A DNA stretch of 64,000 bases from Ornithinimicrobium sp. F0845 (GTDB lineage: Bacteria; Actinomycetota; Actinomycetes; Actinomycetales; Dermatophilaceae). The stretch spans positions 62,001 through 126,000 of the forward strand of contig NZ_JALKAL010000005.1 of assembly GCF_023015765.1 (NCBI RefSeq). The letters are read 5' to 3'. Shown here piece after piece: positions 55,569 through 64,000 of the stretch. A program made the translations under genes and the position numbers. Position 1 is the stretch's first letter, and the number at the start of each line of letters is the position of its first letter. The notes below the pieces were generated by a model that saw only the letters and a list, made by a program, of their open reading frames with translations, did not search any database and was not told where the DNA came from.

Positions 55569-56123
55569 ATGACCGAGGAGGAGTCGCCATACGTCATCCG
55601 ACCGCCCGCGGTGGAGGACGTGGAGGCGCTGGGGACGCTGCACTGCCGGGTGTGGCAGGAGGCCTACGTCGGGCTGATGGACGAGGCGGCCTTCGCCGAG
55701 CTCACACCGGAGCGGTTCGCCCGCGGCTGGGGGCGGCGGCTGGTGGCCGAGGACGGCCTGCCGGCCGAGAAACAGGACGAGAACCTGCTGGTGGACGGGC
55801 GCAGCGCCCGCGGCGAGCGGGTTGTTGTCGCGCAGTATGACGACGGGCTGGTCGGCTTCATCAGCGTCGGTCCCGCGCGGGAGGAGGACGGGCCGACCGA
55901 CACCCAGCTGTGGGCGATCAACGTCCTGGCCGAGCACTACGGGACCGGGGTCGCCCAGGAGCTGATGGACATCGGGCTCGGGGAGGGGCCGGCCTACCTG
56001 TGGGTCGCCGAGGGCAACGACCGGGCGATCCGGTTCTACGAGCGCAACCACTTCCGTCTCGACGGCGGGCGGGCCACCGACCGGGAGGACGGTCTGGTGG
56101 AGCTGCGCATGGTGCGACGCTAG
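55569..56123 (+). CDS. GNAT-family N-acetyltransferase
   Basis: 184 aa: RPPAVEDVEALGTLHCRVWQ, LWAINVLAEHYGTGVAQEL in the acetyl-CoA site (the QxxGxG/A loop reads EHYGTGVA) and LWVAEGNDRAIRFYERNHFR near the end. Closest in layout to RimI-like or small-molecule GNATs. Acceptor unknown. Only 6 nt separate its stop from the DUF1353 gene. Confidence 0.88.
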   Translation: MTEEESPYVIRPPAVEDVEALGTLHCRVWQEAYVGLMDEAAFAELTPERFARGWGRRLVAEDGLPAEKQDENLLVDGRSARGERVVVAQYDDGLVGFISVGPAREEDGPTDTQLWAINVLAEHYGTGVAQELMDIGLGEGPAYLWVAEGNDRAIRFYERNHFRLDGGRATDREDGLVELRMVRR

Positions 56124-56129
56124 GCCGCC

Positions 56130-56918
56130 GTGGGGGAGTTCTTCGACGCGGAGGACGGCGGGCCGCTGCGGCTCGAGCTGCGCAGCATCGACGGGCGGGA
56201 CTTCACCCTGCTGCGCCGGATCGGCTTCGACAGCGACCACTACGACGAGGCGTTCGTGGTGCCGGCCGACCTGCGCCGCTTCCGGACCGACCTGGCCTCG
56301 GTGCCGGCGCTGTTCACCTGGCTGGTGCCCAAGAGCGGTGACTTCCTGCCGGCCGCCGTGCTGCACGACGCGCTCGTCCGGCCGGGCGCCTTCATCGGGC
56401 CCGACACCGACCGCCACGGTGAGCCGTTCGCCCGGCCCGAGGCCGACCACATCTTCCGCGAGGCGATGATCGGTCTGGGGACCGGGCGGGTCCGCGCCTG
56501 GCTCATGTGGTCCGCCGTCACGCTGAGCACGATGTGGCACTCGGGGCGCGCCTGGACCCGCGCCGTGCTGGTCGGGCTGCTCGGGACCGTCGCCGTGCTC
56601 GGGGTGCTGGCCAGCCTCGACTTCTTCGACGTGATCGACGTGGTCCCGTGGATGGGTGGCCCGGGGACAGCGTGGTGGTGGAAGCTGCTCACGGGGGCGC
56701 TCGGTGCGCTGGTGATCCCTGGGGTGCTGAGCCTGTCGTGGGGCAGGTTCTGGCGGGCCGGGGCGATCACCGGGGTCGCACTGGCCTTCCTGCTGCACGT
56801 GACGGCCGTCCTGGCCCTGCTGGTCGTGCTCTATCGCATCGTGGAGCGGATCGTGAGCGGGCCGGCCAACCGCGAGGGCATCCGCACCCGGGACCGGGAG
56901 GCGGCCCGGGCCGGATAG
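56130..56918 (+). CDS. DUF1353 protein with C-terminal membrane helices
   Basis: 262 aa. The N-terminal DUF1353 part (VPADLRRFRTDLASVPALFT, DFLPAAVLHDALVR) is a phage-associated domain with conserved D-L-A-S-V-P and H-D. The C-terminal 120 residues carry three hydrophobic segments (VLVGLLGTVAVLGVLASL and two more). The fusion of DUF1353 to membrane helices is common in actinobacteria. GTG at 56130. Function unknown. Confidence 0.8.
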   Translation: MGEFFDAEDGGPLRLELRSIDGRDFTLLRRIGFDSDHYDEAFVVPADLRRFRTDLASVPALFTWLVPKSGDFLPAAVLHDALVRPGAFIGPDTDRHGEPFARPEADHIFREAMIGLGTGRVRAWLMWSAVTLSTMWHSGRAWTRAVLVGLLGTVAVLGVLASLDFFDVIDVVPWMGGPGTAWWWKLLTGALGALVIPGVLSLSWGRFWRAGAITGVALAFLLHVTAVLALLVVLYRIVERIVSGPANREGIRTRDREAARAG

Positions 56919-56984
56919 TCGCCCCAGCTCCTCGCCATACTGCCCAGGTGGTCCCCGACACGAGAGTGACGCGACGTCAAGCGG

Positions 56985-56990
56985 TAACCT
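56985..56990 (+). promoter_or_regulatory. Putative -10 box (TAACCT) of the mutase gene
   Basis: TAACCT ends 7 nt before the ATG at 56998. Confidence 0.45.
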
Positions 56991-56997
56991 GACGAGC

Positions 56998-58746
56998 ATG
57001 AGCGACAGTGCCGTCCCCGAGACCCCTTCGACATCCGGCCGCGAGCGCTGGCAGGCACGGTTTGACGCTGCCGTCGCCAAGGGAGCGGTCCGGGACGCCG
57101 ACTTCACCACCCTCTCGGGTATGGAGGTCGAGCCGGTCTACGGACCGAGCCCCGAGCTGGAGGCCGCCGACGAGCGGATGGAGCGCATCGGGTGGCCGGG
57201 GGAGTTCCCGTTCACCCGCGGTCTCTACCCGACCGGCTACCGCGGGCGCACCTGGACCATCCGGCAGTTCGCCGGCTTCGGCAACGCGCAGCAGACCAAC
57301 GAGCGCTACAAGATGATCCTGGCCCGCGGGGGCGGCGGGCTCTCGGTGGCTTTCGACATGCCGACCCTCATGGGCCGCGACTCCGACGAGCCGCAGAGCC
57401 TGGGCGAGGTCGGCCACTGCGGCGTGGCGATCGACTCGGCGTCCGACATGGACGTGCTCTTCTCCGACATCACGCTCTCGGACGTCACCACCTCGATGAC
57501 GATCAGTGGCCCCGCCGTGCCGGTCTTCTGCATGTACCTCGTGGCCGCCGAGCGGCAGGGCGTGGACATCACCACGCTCAACGGCACGTTGCAGACCGAC
57601 ATCTTCAAGGAGTACATCGCCCAGAAGGAGTGGCTGTTCCCGCCCGAGCCGCACCTGCGCCTGATCGGCGACCTGATGGAGTACACCAACGCCAACATCC
57701 CGGCCTACAAGCCCTTGTCGGTCTCGGGCTATCACATCCGGGAGGCCGGGGCGACGGCCGCGCAGGAGCTGGCCTTCACTCTCGCCGACGGGTTCGGCTA
57801 TGTCGAGCTGGGCCTCTCGCGCGGCATGGACGTCAACAGGTTCGCGCCCGGGCTGTCCTTCTTCTTCGACTCACACCTCGACTTCTTCGAGGAGATCGCC
57901 AAGTTCCGCGCCGCGCGCCGGATCTGGGCGCGGTGGATGCGCGACGTCTACGGCGCGACCGACGAGAAGGCGCAGTGGCTGCGCTTCCACACCCAGACGG
58001 CCGGGGTCTCCCTCACCGCGCAGCAGCCGCTCAACAACGTGGTGCGCACCGCCGTCGAGGCGCTCGCGGCGGTGCTCGGCGGCACCAACTCCTTGCACAC
58101 CAACGCTCTCGACGAGACCCTCGCCCTGCCCACCGAGCAGTCGGCCGAGGTCGCCCTGCGCACGCAGCAGGTGCTCATGGAGGAGACCGGCGTCGTCAAC
58201 GTCGCCGACCCGCTCGGCGGGTCCTGGTATGTCGAGGCCCTCACCGACCAGATCGAGGCCGAGGCGGAGAAGATCTTCGAGCACATCCGGCTGATGGGGG
58301 AGCGCGACCGCACCCTGGCGGCGGACGGGTCCGTCGAGCACCCGATCGGCCCGATGACCAGTGGCATCCTGCGTGGCATCGAGGACGGCTGGTTCATGTC
58401 GGAGATCGCCGACTCCGCCTTCCAGTACCAGATCGCCCTGGAGAAGCGGGAGAAGAAGATCGTCGGTGTCAACGTGCACACCGAGTCGGTGAGCCACGAG
58501 CTGGAGATCCTGCGGGTCAGCCACGAGGTGGAGCGCGACCAGGTGGCCACGCTGGGGCAGCGGCGCCAGGGCCGGGACATGGGCCAGGTGCAGTCCGCGC
58601 TGGAGGCGATGGTCGCTGCAGCGCGCACCTCGGAGAACATGATCCCGACGATGCTGGAGGCCGTCCGCGCCGAGGCCACGCTGGGCGAGATCTGCAACGC
58701 CCTGCGCGAGGAGTGGGGCGTGTATCGTGAGCCGGCGAGGTTCTGA
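56998..58746 (+). CDS. B12-dependent acyl-CoA mutase large subunit, isobutyryl-CoA mutase-like, without B12 domain
   Basis: 582-aa TIM-barrel subunit of an adenosylcobalamin mutase. Landmarks: [58 protein letters not shown] and [20 protein letters not shown]. Methylmalonyl-CoA mutase uses Tyr89 and Arg207 to hold the carboxylate; at these places this protein has Phe91 (TIRQF) and Gln209 (YIAQKEW), the pair known for isobutyryl-CoA mutase. His246 is the conserved catalytic His. Length matches IcmA; the usual C-terminal cobalamin-binding domain (DxHxxG) is absent, so a separate small subunit is needed and none is in the window. Confidence 0.9.
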   Translation: MSDSAVPETPSTSGRERWQARFDAAVAKGAVRDADFTTLSGMEVEPVYGPSPELEAADERMERIGWPGEFPFTRGLYPTGYRGRTWTIRQFAGFGNAQQTNERYKMILARGGGGLSVAFDMPTLMGRDSDEPQSLGEVGHCGVAIDSASDMDVLFSDITLSDVTTSMTISGPAVPVFCMYLVAAERQGVDITTLNGTLQTDIFKEYIAQKEWLFPPEPHLRLIGDLMEYTNANIPAYKPLSVSGYHIREAGATAAQELAFTLADGFGYVELGLSRGMDVNRFAPGLSFFFDSHLDFFEEIAKFRAARRIWARWMRDVYGATDEKAQWLRFHTQTAGVSLTAQQPLNNVVRTAVEALAAVLGGTNSLHTNALDETLALPTEQSAEVALRTQQVLMEETGVVNVADPLGGSWYVEALTDQIEAEAEKIFEHIRLMGERDRTLAADGSVEHPIGPMTSGILRGIEDGWFMSEIADSAFQYQIALEKREKKIVGVNVHTESVSHELEILRVSHEVERDQVATLGQRRQGRDMGQVQSALEAMVAAARTSENMIPTMLEAVRAEATLGEICNALREEWGVYREPARF

Positions 58747-58864
58747 CCGCCTCCCGCACTGAGAAGTGCGTCACACAGAAGCCGTGCTCCGGACCCTTCG
58801 TTAGCAGCCCATTCTGGGCGATTCCTGAGGATCTCGGATTAGGTTCACCCCCATTCCCGAGGTT

Positions 58865-58870
58865 TACCAT
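58865..58870 (+). promoter_or_regulatory. Putative -10 box (TACCAT) of the lipoprotein gene
   Basis: TACCAT ends 6 nt before the ATG at 58877 in an AT-rich patch. Confidence 0.5.
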
Positions 58871-58876
58871 TTCGTT

Positions 58877-60043
58877 ATGAAGTTGTCCCACGCTGCGCTC
58901 TCCCTTGCCCTGACGTCCTCGCTGCTGCTTGCCGCCTGCAGCGGGTCGGAGGAGCCCGAGGAGACCACTGACGCCACCTCCGCCACCGCCGAGGACTCCG
59001 CCGAGACCACGGACGGGGACTCCGCGGAGGCCACCGGTGACGCGTCGACCGCCACCGGCGACGCCGCGACCTCCACCGGCGATGCCGCGACCGCCACGGG
59101 CGACGCGGCCCCCACCACCGCCGGTCCCGGCGAGAGCGCGGACGACGGCACGGTCACCGCGCCAGCCGACGGTGTCGGCGTCATCTCCGTCGAGGAGGCC
59201 GAGGAGGTCGCCGGCACGCTGCTGCAGCAGGCCGCGCAGTCCCAGAACGCCGACCCCGAGGAGGCGGCCGAGCTCAACGAGTCCACCTTCGTGGGGTCCG
59301 AGCTGCGCGCCGCGACCGCGGCCACCGAGCTGCGCGAGGTCGGGCTCGAGCCGGTCATCGACTACCACCCCTACGAGGTCAACGTCCTGTCGATCAGCCG
59401 TGAGGACGGGGAGAGCCCCGCCTACATGGTCGTCCAGACGGTGCCCGAGTCGGGCCTGCCCGAGCTGCACCTCATCGTGAGCGAGGACGACGGCGCGAAC
59501 TGGCTGATCGGCTGGAGCGCCCCGATGCTGGCCGGCACCGAGGTCCCCAGCTTCGACCCGCGCTCCGAGGGGTCCCCGGTGCTGCGCGAGGGCAAGGGTG
59601 ATCTCCAGTGGTCCCCGAGCCAGGTCGTGGACCAGCTCTTCCTGATCCTGGACTACCCCTTCGCCGATGACCGCCCCGACTTCCGCACCAACGACTACGG
59701 TCCCCAGGTGCGCCAGGCCGCCGAGGAGCAGGCCGCCGCCGTGGCCGATCAGGCAACCCTCACCCAGGAGCACGACCTGCGCTCCGGCACGATGCGCACC
59801 ATCGAGCTCGCTGACGGCTCCGCGATCACCTTCCCGGTGCTGCGGCGCACGAGCACCTTCGACGTGAGATCGGGCACCTATCTGGAGGCCCCGACCGCCT
59901 TCGCGCACTTCGCCGGTGCAGACGTCATCAACAACAGCGCCACGATGACGACCGACGTCTTCCTGGCCGTCCACATCAAGACCGACGGCGACCCCGTCGT
60001 CATCGCCGCTCGCGAGCAGGTCATCGGCGCCTCCGGCAGCTGA
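58877..60043 (+). CDS. Secreted lipoprotein of unknown function
   Basis: 388 aa. Signal peptide MKLSHAALSLALTSSLL with lipobox LLAAC, so Cys21 should be lipidated. Residues 25-85 are a Thr/Ala/Asp/Gly linker with repeats of ATGDA that mirror a 24-bp DNA repeat near 59033-59115, typical of a surface spacer. The remainder is a soluble domain (about 100-388) with no family I recognise. Flanked by a terminator. Extracellular, membrane-attached. Confidence 0.8.
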   Translation: MKLSHAALSLALTSSLLLAACSGSEEPEETTDATSATAEDSAETTDGDSAEATGDASTATGDAATSTGDAATATGDAAPTTAGPGESADDGTVTAPADGVGVISVEEAEEVAGTLLQQAAQSQNADPEEAAELNESTFVGSELRAATAATELREVGLEPVIDYHPYEVNVLSISREDGESPAYMVVQTVPESGLPELHLIVSEDDGANWLIGWSAPMLAGTEVPSFDPRSEGSPVLREGKGDLQWSPSQVVDQLFLILDYPFADDRPDFRTNDYGPQVRQAAEEQAAAVADQATLTQEHDLRSGTMRTIELADGSAITFPVLRRTSTFDVRSGTYLEAPTAFAHFAGADVINNSATMTTDVFLAVHIKTDGDPVVIAAREQVIGASGS

Positions 60044-60072
60044 GCACCTTCGCGATCGATCACCCTCGGTAT

Positions 60073-60109
60073 CGCAGCAGCCCCGGCCAGCGCGGCCGGG
60101 GCTGCTGCG
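60073..60109. terminator. Bidirectional terminator
   Basis: A 16-bp perfect stem: CGCAGCAGCCCCGGCC (60073-60088) with its complement at 60094-60109 and a 5-nt loop. It separates the convergent lipoprotein and membrane-protein genes. Confidence 0.85.
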
Positions 60110-60110
60110 T

Positions 60111-60581
60111 TCAGCCCGAGTAGTCCGTCACCAGCCACTCGCCTTCGAGCCGCTCCAGGTCGACGCGCGTCCACACACCCGGCGTGCCCCTCGGTGAGGA
60201 CACGCGCACACTGGACTGGTCGTCATACTCCGTGATCTCGAGGACCTCCACGTCGGCCGACTCCGCGCCGGACCCCTGACCCGACGGATCGACGATCTGG
60301 CCGAACTGGGCGCAGTCGTCGGCGTCGAAGCGGTCGAGCTCGGCCTGCCGCATGGCCGGGGCCGTGAGGAGGCAGGCCCGCTCGGCGTCGCCCTCGTAGA
60401 CAGCGACCACGAAGTCCGTGGCCACGTCCTGCGCGGACGCGGGGCGGTTGAGGAGCTGCAGGGTCAGTATGCCGACGATCACCAGGGCAACCACGATCCC
60501 CGCCAGGATGGCGAACGGGATGACCGAGCGGCTGGCCGGCTCGGGCGGCGCAGGATCCGGGACGGGGACGGCGGGTTCCAT
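60111..60581 (-). CDS. Membrane-anchored protein of unknown function
   Basis: 156 aa from ATG 60581: a Pro-rich cytoplasmic head (EPAVPVPDPAPPEPASRS), one helix (VIPFAILAGIVVALVIVGIL), then an extracytoplasmic domain of about 105 residues with two Cys (RACLLTAP, DDCAQFG) that may pair. The outer domain resembles NTF2-like/DUF4878-type modules by pattern (YEGDAERACLL, DLERLEGEWLVTDY), which is tentative. Divergent from the YbbN-like gene. Confidence 0.7.
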   Translation of the reverse strand: MEPAVPVPDPAPPEPASRSVIPFAILAGIVVALVIVGILTLQLLNRPASAQDVATDFVVAVYEGDAERACLLTAPAMRQAELDRFDADDCAQFGQIVDPSGQGSGAESADVEVLEITEYDDQSSVRVSSPRGTPGVWTRVDLERLEGEWLVTDYSG

Positions 60582-60612
60582 ATCCTCCACCCTGTCAGGT
60601 GACAATGGGGGC

Positions 60613-61608
60613 ATGACACAGCCCACGCCGCAGTCGCTCAACGCCGCCCTGCGCGGTGCCGTCGACCTCTCCTCCCTGGCCAGCCCGCGCCCGCAGGCGC
60701 CGGGTGGTCAACCGGCAGGGGGTGCCGCGCCGACCGGGTCAGCCGGTGGGACGGACGGCGTCCTCGTGCACGCGACGGACGCCAGCTTCGCGACGGTCGT
60801 CAACGGCAGCACCACCGTGCCCGCCGTGCTCGTGCTCTACACCGACCAGGTGCCCGAGTCGGTGCAGTTCGTGCAGACGATGGTCGACGAGTCGGTCCGC
60901 AACGAGGGTCGGTTCCGGGTGGCCGCGGTCGACATCGCGGGCAACCCGGGCATCGTGCAGGCGCTGTCGCCGGTGCTGCAGGAGGCGTTCGGTCAGGTCA
61001 GCGCGCTTCCCGTGGTCGTCGGGCTGCTGCAGGGACAGCCGGTGCCGTTCTTCCTCGGGGTGCAGCCTGTCGAGCAGCTGCGGACCCTGCTGGAGCAGTT
61101 CCTCTCGGCGGCGGTGGCAAACGGGGTGACCGGTCGCGTGGAGGGTGTGGAGGCTGCCCCGGCCGGGGACGGTGCCGAGGCGGAGGAGCCGGAGCTGCCG
61201 CCGCTGCACCAGCAGGCCTACGACGCGATCGACCGGGGCGACCTGGACGCCGCGGCCGCCGCCTACCAGCAGGCGCTGGAGCAGGACCCCAGGGACGAGG
61301 ACGCCCGGCTCGGGCTCGGTCAGGTCGAGCTGCTCCGTCGCACGGCAGGTCTCGACCTCAACGCCGTGCGCGAGGCGGCCGCCGCCGACCCCACGGACGT
61401 GCAGGCCCAGCTGCGGGCCGCCGACCTGGACCTGGTCGGCGGACACGTCGAGGACGCCTTCCTGCGCCTCATCGAGCTGGTGCGCAGGACCGCGGGCGAC
61501 GAGCGGGACACCGTGCGTAAGCACCTCCTCGGCCAGTTCGAGGTGGTGGGCAGCACCGATCCGCGCGTGGTCAAGGCGCGTGGGTCGCTGATGAGCGCGC
61601 TGTTCTAG
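60613..61608 (+). CDS. YbbN-like thioredoxin-fold/TPR protein
   Basis: 331 aa. A Gly/Ala/Pro-rich head (1-50) is followed by a thioredoxin-like domain (VPAVLVLYTDQVPESVQFVQ, then LPVVVGLLQGQPVPFFLGVQ) and TPR-type helices (AIDRGDLDAAAAAYQQALEQ). The CxxC redox motif is replaced by TDQVPE, so it cannot act as an oxidoreductase. E. coli YbbN is a co-chaperone with the same two-part plan. ATG at 60613 with GACAAT ending 6 nt before it. Confidence 0.86.
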   Translation: MTQPTPQSLNAALRGAVDLSSLASPRPQAPGGQPAGGAAPTGSAGGTDGVLVHATDASFATVVNGSTTVPAVLVLYTDQVPESVQFVQTMVDESVRNEGRFRVAAVDIAGNPGIVQALSPVLQEAFGQVSALPVVVGLLQGQPVPFFLGVQPVEQLRTLLEQFLSAAVANGVTGRVEGVEAAPAGDGAEAEEPELPPLHQQAYDAIDRGDLDAAAAAYQQALEQDPRDEDARLGLGQVELLRRTAGLDLNAVREAAAADPTDVQAQLRAADLDLVGGHVEDAFLRLIELVRRTAGDERDTVRKHLLGQFEVVGSTDPRVVKARGSLMSALF

Positions 61609-61618
61609 CCACGCCGGG

Positions 61619-63259
<1,641 letters not shown>

Positions 63260-63261
63260 GG

Positions 63262-64000
63262 CTACTCCTGCGGTGTGGGTGGGGTGGGAGTCGGGTCAGT
63301 CTGTGGCTGAGCGTCCTGCTGTATGCCGTGAGCCGGCCGGTCCTGGGCGCCCGCCTGCGCGTCGGGTCCGGCGGGAGCCGCGTCGGGCACCAGCCAGAGG
63401 ACGCCCAGCGGGGGCAGCATGAGCGTGACGGAGTGCGGCTGACCCTGGTGCGGGTCGTCGGTGGCGGTGACCGACCCCATGTTGCCCACCCCGGACCCGC
63501 CATAGGGGTCGGCGTCGGTGTTGACCAGCTCGCGCCACCGGCCGGGGCGCGGCACGCCGAGCCGGACCTCGCGCGGTGTGCCGGAGAAGTTGGCCGCCGC
63601 CACGAGGACGGGCCGGTCGCCGCCCTCGTCCTGGGTGCCGTAGCGCACGAAGCTGAAGGTGTTGCCGCGCGCGTCGTCGGCGTCCAGCCACTGGAACCCG
63701 GCGCTCTTGTGGTCCAGCTGCCACAGGGCGGGGGTGTCCTGGTAGGCCCGGTTGAGGTCGCGCACCAGGTGCTGCACCCCGACGTGCGCCGGCTGGTCCA
63801 GCAGCCACCAGTCCAGGCTGCGCCCGTCGGCCCACTCCGAGATCTGGGCGAACTCCTGGCCCATGAAGAGTAGCTGCTTGCCGGGGTGGGCCCACATGAA
63901 CGCCAGGTAGGCGCGGAGGCTGGCCAGCTGCTGCCAGCGGTCGTTGCCGCCCATCTTGCGCACCAGCGAGCCCTTGCCGTGGACGACCTCGTCGTGGCTG
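63262..64000 (-). CDS. glgB: 1,4-alpha-glucan branching enzyme, C-terminal part (gene continues past the window)
   Basis: The last 245 residues of GlgB, which makes alpha-1,6 branches in glycogen. The reading starts in [16 protein letters not shown] at the window edge, the conserved branching-enzyme His-Asp motif, then [17 protein letters not shown] and the C-terminal beta-sandwich ([20 protein letters not shown]). The last 40 residues are an Ala/Pro/Gln-rich tail ([15 protein letters not shown]) that the family lacks. Confidence 0.95.
   Translation of the reverse strand, partial: SHDEVVHGKGSLVRKMGGNDRWQQLASLRAYLAFMWAHPGKQLLFMGQEFAQISEWADGRSLDWWLLDQPAHVGVQHLVRDLNRAYQDTPALWQLDHKSAGFQWLDADDARGNTFSFVRYGTQDEGGDRPVLVAAANFSGTPREVRLGVPRPGRWRELVNTDADPYGGSGVGNMGSVTATDDPHQGQPHSVTLMLPPLGVLWLVPDAAPAGPDAQAGAQDRPAHGIQQDAQPQTDPTPTPPTPQE

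Noticed and set aside
56998-58746. Calling the mutase methylmalonyl-CoA mutase because mce and meaB are near
   Set aside because: The Phe91/Gln209 pair and lack of a B12 domain fit isobutyryl-CoA mutase better. The neighbours alone do not decide the substrate.

Overview
This window is high-GC actinobacterial DNA. It most likely comes from the order Micrococcales, in or near the Intrasporangiaceae/Ornithinimicrobiaceae; that placement is an inference from gene content, order and codon style. Support includes a fused E1/E2-type 2-oxoglutarate decarboxylase/dehydrogenase (Kgd), NucS instead of MutS/MutL, an N-terminally extended Rho, many GTG starts, and the conserved actinobacterial run argS - hom - rho - rpmE - prfA - prmC - sua5 - (glyA) - wecA - atpI/B/E/F/H/A/G/D/C - DUF2550 - cobalamin adenosyltransferase.

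Layout. 1-3 kb: end of an exopolysaccharide sugar transferase, an MDR oxidoreductase and prephenate dehydratase. 2.9-10.8 kb, minus strand: GDSL hydrolase, a 59-aa conserved protein, an acetyltransferase, the large kgd gene and an ABC-2 exporter pair. 10.9-13.6 kb: AraC regulator, VOC protein, aldehyde dehydrogenase and a DUF2249 protein. 13.7-25 kb: tRNA-Arg(CCG), argS, a short homoserine dehydrogenase, a second aldehyde dehydrogenase, rho, rpmE, prfA, prmC and a pentapeptide-repeat protein. 25.1-37 kb: sua5, glyA, wecA and the full F1Fo ATP synthase operon. The operon is preceded by a perfect CRP-type palindrome, and RNA hairpins directly follow the genes of the multi-copy subunits c, alpha and beta.

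37.0-42.6 kb is an accessory island wedged between DUF2550 and the cobalamin adenosyltransferase gene. It holds a frameshifted ISL3 element, a truncated and frameshifted IS3 element, a GlxA-type regulator divergent from a monooxygenase/HbpS pair, and a second ISL3 end relic. No intact transposase is left.

42.7-58.7 kb carries dispersed B12 and acyl-CoA genes: adenosyltransferase, 3-hydroxyacyl-CoA dehydrogenase, methylmalonyl-CoA epimerase, thiolase, MeaB, and a mutase large subunit whose specificity residues look isobutyryl-CoA-mutase-like and which lacks a B12 domain. Between them lie a STAS protein, gamma-glutamyltransferase, nucS, an AI-2E transporter, an amidohydrolase and small enzymes. 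58.9-64 kb: a lipoprotein, a membrane-anchored protein, a YbbN-like protein, phosphoglucomutase and the 3' end of glgB.

Many genes here have a TANNNT-type -10 box ending 6-7 nt before the start codon, so leaderless transcripts appear common. I used this to choose several starts.
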